A stretch of DNA of 8,226 nucleotides, from assembly GCA_964534765.1 (NCBI GenBank), contig CAZHRJ010000131.1, positions 1-8,226 of the forward strand, written 5' to 3'. The notes below the pieces were generated by a model. That model was not told where the DNA came from, searched no databases, and saw only the letters and a program-made list of their open reading frames with translations. The DNA is from CAZHRJ01 sp964534765. GTDB lineage: Bacteria; Lindowbacteria; 2-12-FULL-62-27. This document shows, piece by piece, positions 7,460-8,226 of this stretch. Each line of letters begins with the position of its first letter. Position 1 is the stretch's first letter. The translations under genes were made by a program, and so were the position numbers.

Positions 7460-8226
7460 GGTCCGACCCGCGCCGATTATTCTGCGTTTAAAAAAGGGCC
7501 GCGAAAAATCGGTTCTCCGGCGCCATCCGTGGATCTTTTCCGGCGCGATCGACGCGGAGCGCGCCTCCGAAGACACCGGGACTATCTCCGGGCCATGGGT
7601 TCAGGTCCGGGACGCCGCGGGCAGCGTTCTCGGGTTCGGGCACTACTCTTCTCAATCACAAATCCGGGTCCGGCTATGGGGATTCGGAGCGGAATTGCCG
7701 GACGTCTCAACCGTCCTGCGCGACAGGCTCGCCACCGCTCGGCATCGCCGGGCGCCTCTTATGGAGAAGACCGACGCGGTGCGTTATGTGAACAGCGAGG
7801 GAGATTTTTTGCCGGGGATCATTCTGGACAAATATGCCGGCACGCTGGTTCTTCAGCTGCTGTCGGAGGGCGTGGAACGGATTCGCGGGCAGATTGTGGA
7901 CGCCATCCGGTCGGTTTTTTCCGAGCCGGCGCTGGTGGAAAAAAGCGTGGGAAGAAAAGACGAGGGATTGGCGGATCGAATCGAGATCGTGTTCGGCCGG
8001 ATACCGGATCCCGATCGGTACGTCACGGACATTCACTCCTGGGGCCGGCAGTATCGGGCGCCGATCCGGGAGGGCCACAAGACCGGATGGTATCTGGACC
8101 AGCGCCGGAACATCCAACTCCTCGCCGAATTCTGCCCGCAACCGGCCGAGCGAAGCGGACACCCCGGACGGATGCTCGATCTATTCTGTTACGGCGGCGC
8201 CTTCGGGACTCATCTGGGCCCTTTCT
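7413..8226 (+). CDS. rlmI: RlmI-type 23S rRNA (cytosine-C5) methyltransferase, 3' end missing
   Basis: The frame is open to the right edge with no stop. The N-terminal PUA-like RNA-binding part shows ILRLKKGREKSVLRRHPW then IFSGAI (from 7479), and SQSQIRVRLW around 7650-7680. These are followed by the linker SEGDFLPGIILDKY (7794-7835), GHKTGWYLDQR (8073-8105) and the start of the Rossmann SAM-binding domain (LDLFCYGGAFG, about 8174-8206). The same blocks in the same order make up E. coli RlmI, which methylates C1962 of 23S rRNA; the family also contains RlmK- and YwbD-like members, so the target base is inferred. The catalytic cysteine and proline motifs lie beyond the window. The start is unclear: no in-frame ATG or GTG precedes the conserved region. 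TTG at 7413 is the nearest canonical alternative, but it overlaps ilvD by 47 bases and lacks an RBS. ATT at 7476 or 7479, or CTG at 7482, fits the homology better. It is probably co-transcribed with ilvD. Confidence 0.85.
   Translation, partial: MSRPPPKAPSRIFGNKVRPAPIILRLKKGREKSVLRRHPWIFSGAIDAERASEDTGTISGPWVQVRDAAGSVLGFGHYSSQSQIRVRLWGFGAELPDVSTVLRDRLATARHRRAPLMEKTDAVRYVNSEGDFLPGIILDKYAGTLVLQLLSEGVERIRGQIVDAIRSVFSEPALVEKSVGRKDEGLADRIEIVFGRIPDPDRYVTDIHSWGRQYRAPIREGHKTGWYLDQRRNIQLLAEFCPQPAERSGHPGRMLDLFCYGGAFGTHLGPF

Noticed and set aside
6050..7576. A 508-codon open frame on the minus strand opposite ilvD
   Set aside because: It is the mirror of the IlvD codons in G+C-rich DNA. Its translation resembles no family, whereas the plus strand has all IlvD motifs and a strong RBS.
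7761..7763. ATG at 7761 as the start of the rlmI-like gene
   Set aside because: It would discard the conserved GREKSVLRRHPW and SQIRVRLW blocks encoded in frame upstream.
7707..8162. Minus-strand open frame of about 150 codons near the right edge
   Set aside because: The plus strand here encodes the RlmI motifs EGDFLPG and GHKTGWYLDQ in one uninterrupted frame that runs off the window.

Overview
The window is a dense, all-plus-strand stretch of a bacterial chromosome, with G+C judged by eye at about 60%. The first two thirds (1-5621) are the 3' part of a Pel exopolysaccharide cluster: a pelE-like membrane/repeat protein cut by the left edge, a 650-residue HEAT-repeat protein, the glycosyltransferase pelF and the flippase-like pelG. 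After a 116-bp gap come two housekeeping genes: ilvD (branched-chain amino acid synthesis) and the first part of an rlmI-type 23S rRNA methyltransferase gene cut by the right edge. Nothing in the sequence fixes the taxon. A Gram-negative bacterium outside the well-studied Pseudomonas lineage is my best guess, because the pelE-like gene is remodelled and an extra gene interrupts the usual pelE-pelF order.

The four Pel-region genes are packed like one translationally coupled operon: 3 bp between pelE-like and the HEAT gene, a 4-bp ATGA overlap between the HEAT gene and pelF, and 1 bp between pelF and pelG. In the known Pel system, PelF is the cytosolic glycosyltransferase that polymerises the amino-sugar chain, PelG is the polytopic membrane partner, and PelD/PelE form the inner-membrane scaffold that recruits PelF. 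PelD (the c-di-GMP sensor) and the periplasmic/outer-membrane genes pelA, pelB and pelC are not in the window and would be expected upstream or elsewhere.

The main point of interest is the HEAT-repeat protein placed between pelE and pelF. No such gene exists in the classical pelABCDEFG operon. The pelE-like protein here also carries HEAT-type repeats ahead of its TPRs. Together they suggest an expanded helical-repeat scaffold around PelF/PelG, which is an inference from gene order and repeat content.

The gap 5622-5737 contains a plausible sigma70-type promoter and a strong ribosome binding site for ilvD, so ilvD probably starts a new transcription unit. The rlmI-like gene follows ilvD with no usable gap and has no in-frame ATG or GTG near its conserved N-terminus, so its start is uncertain. 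There are no RNA genes, mobile elements or CRISPR arrays that I can support, and no gene-free stretch longer than 116 bp.
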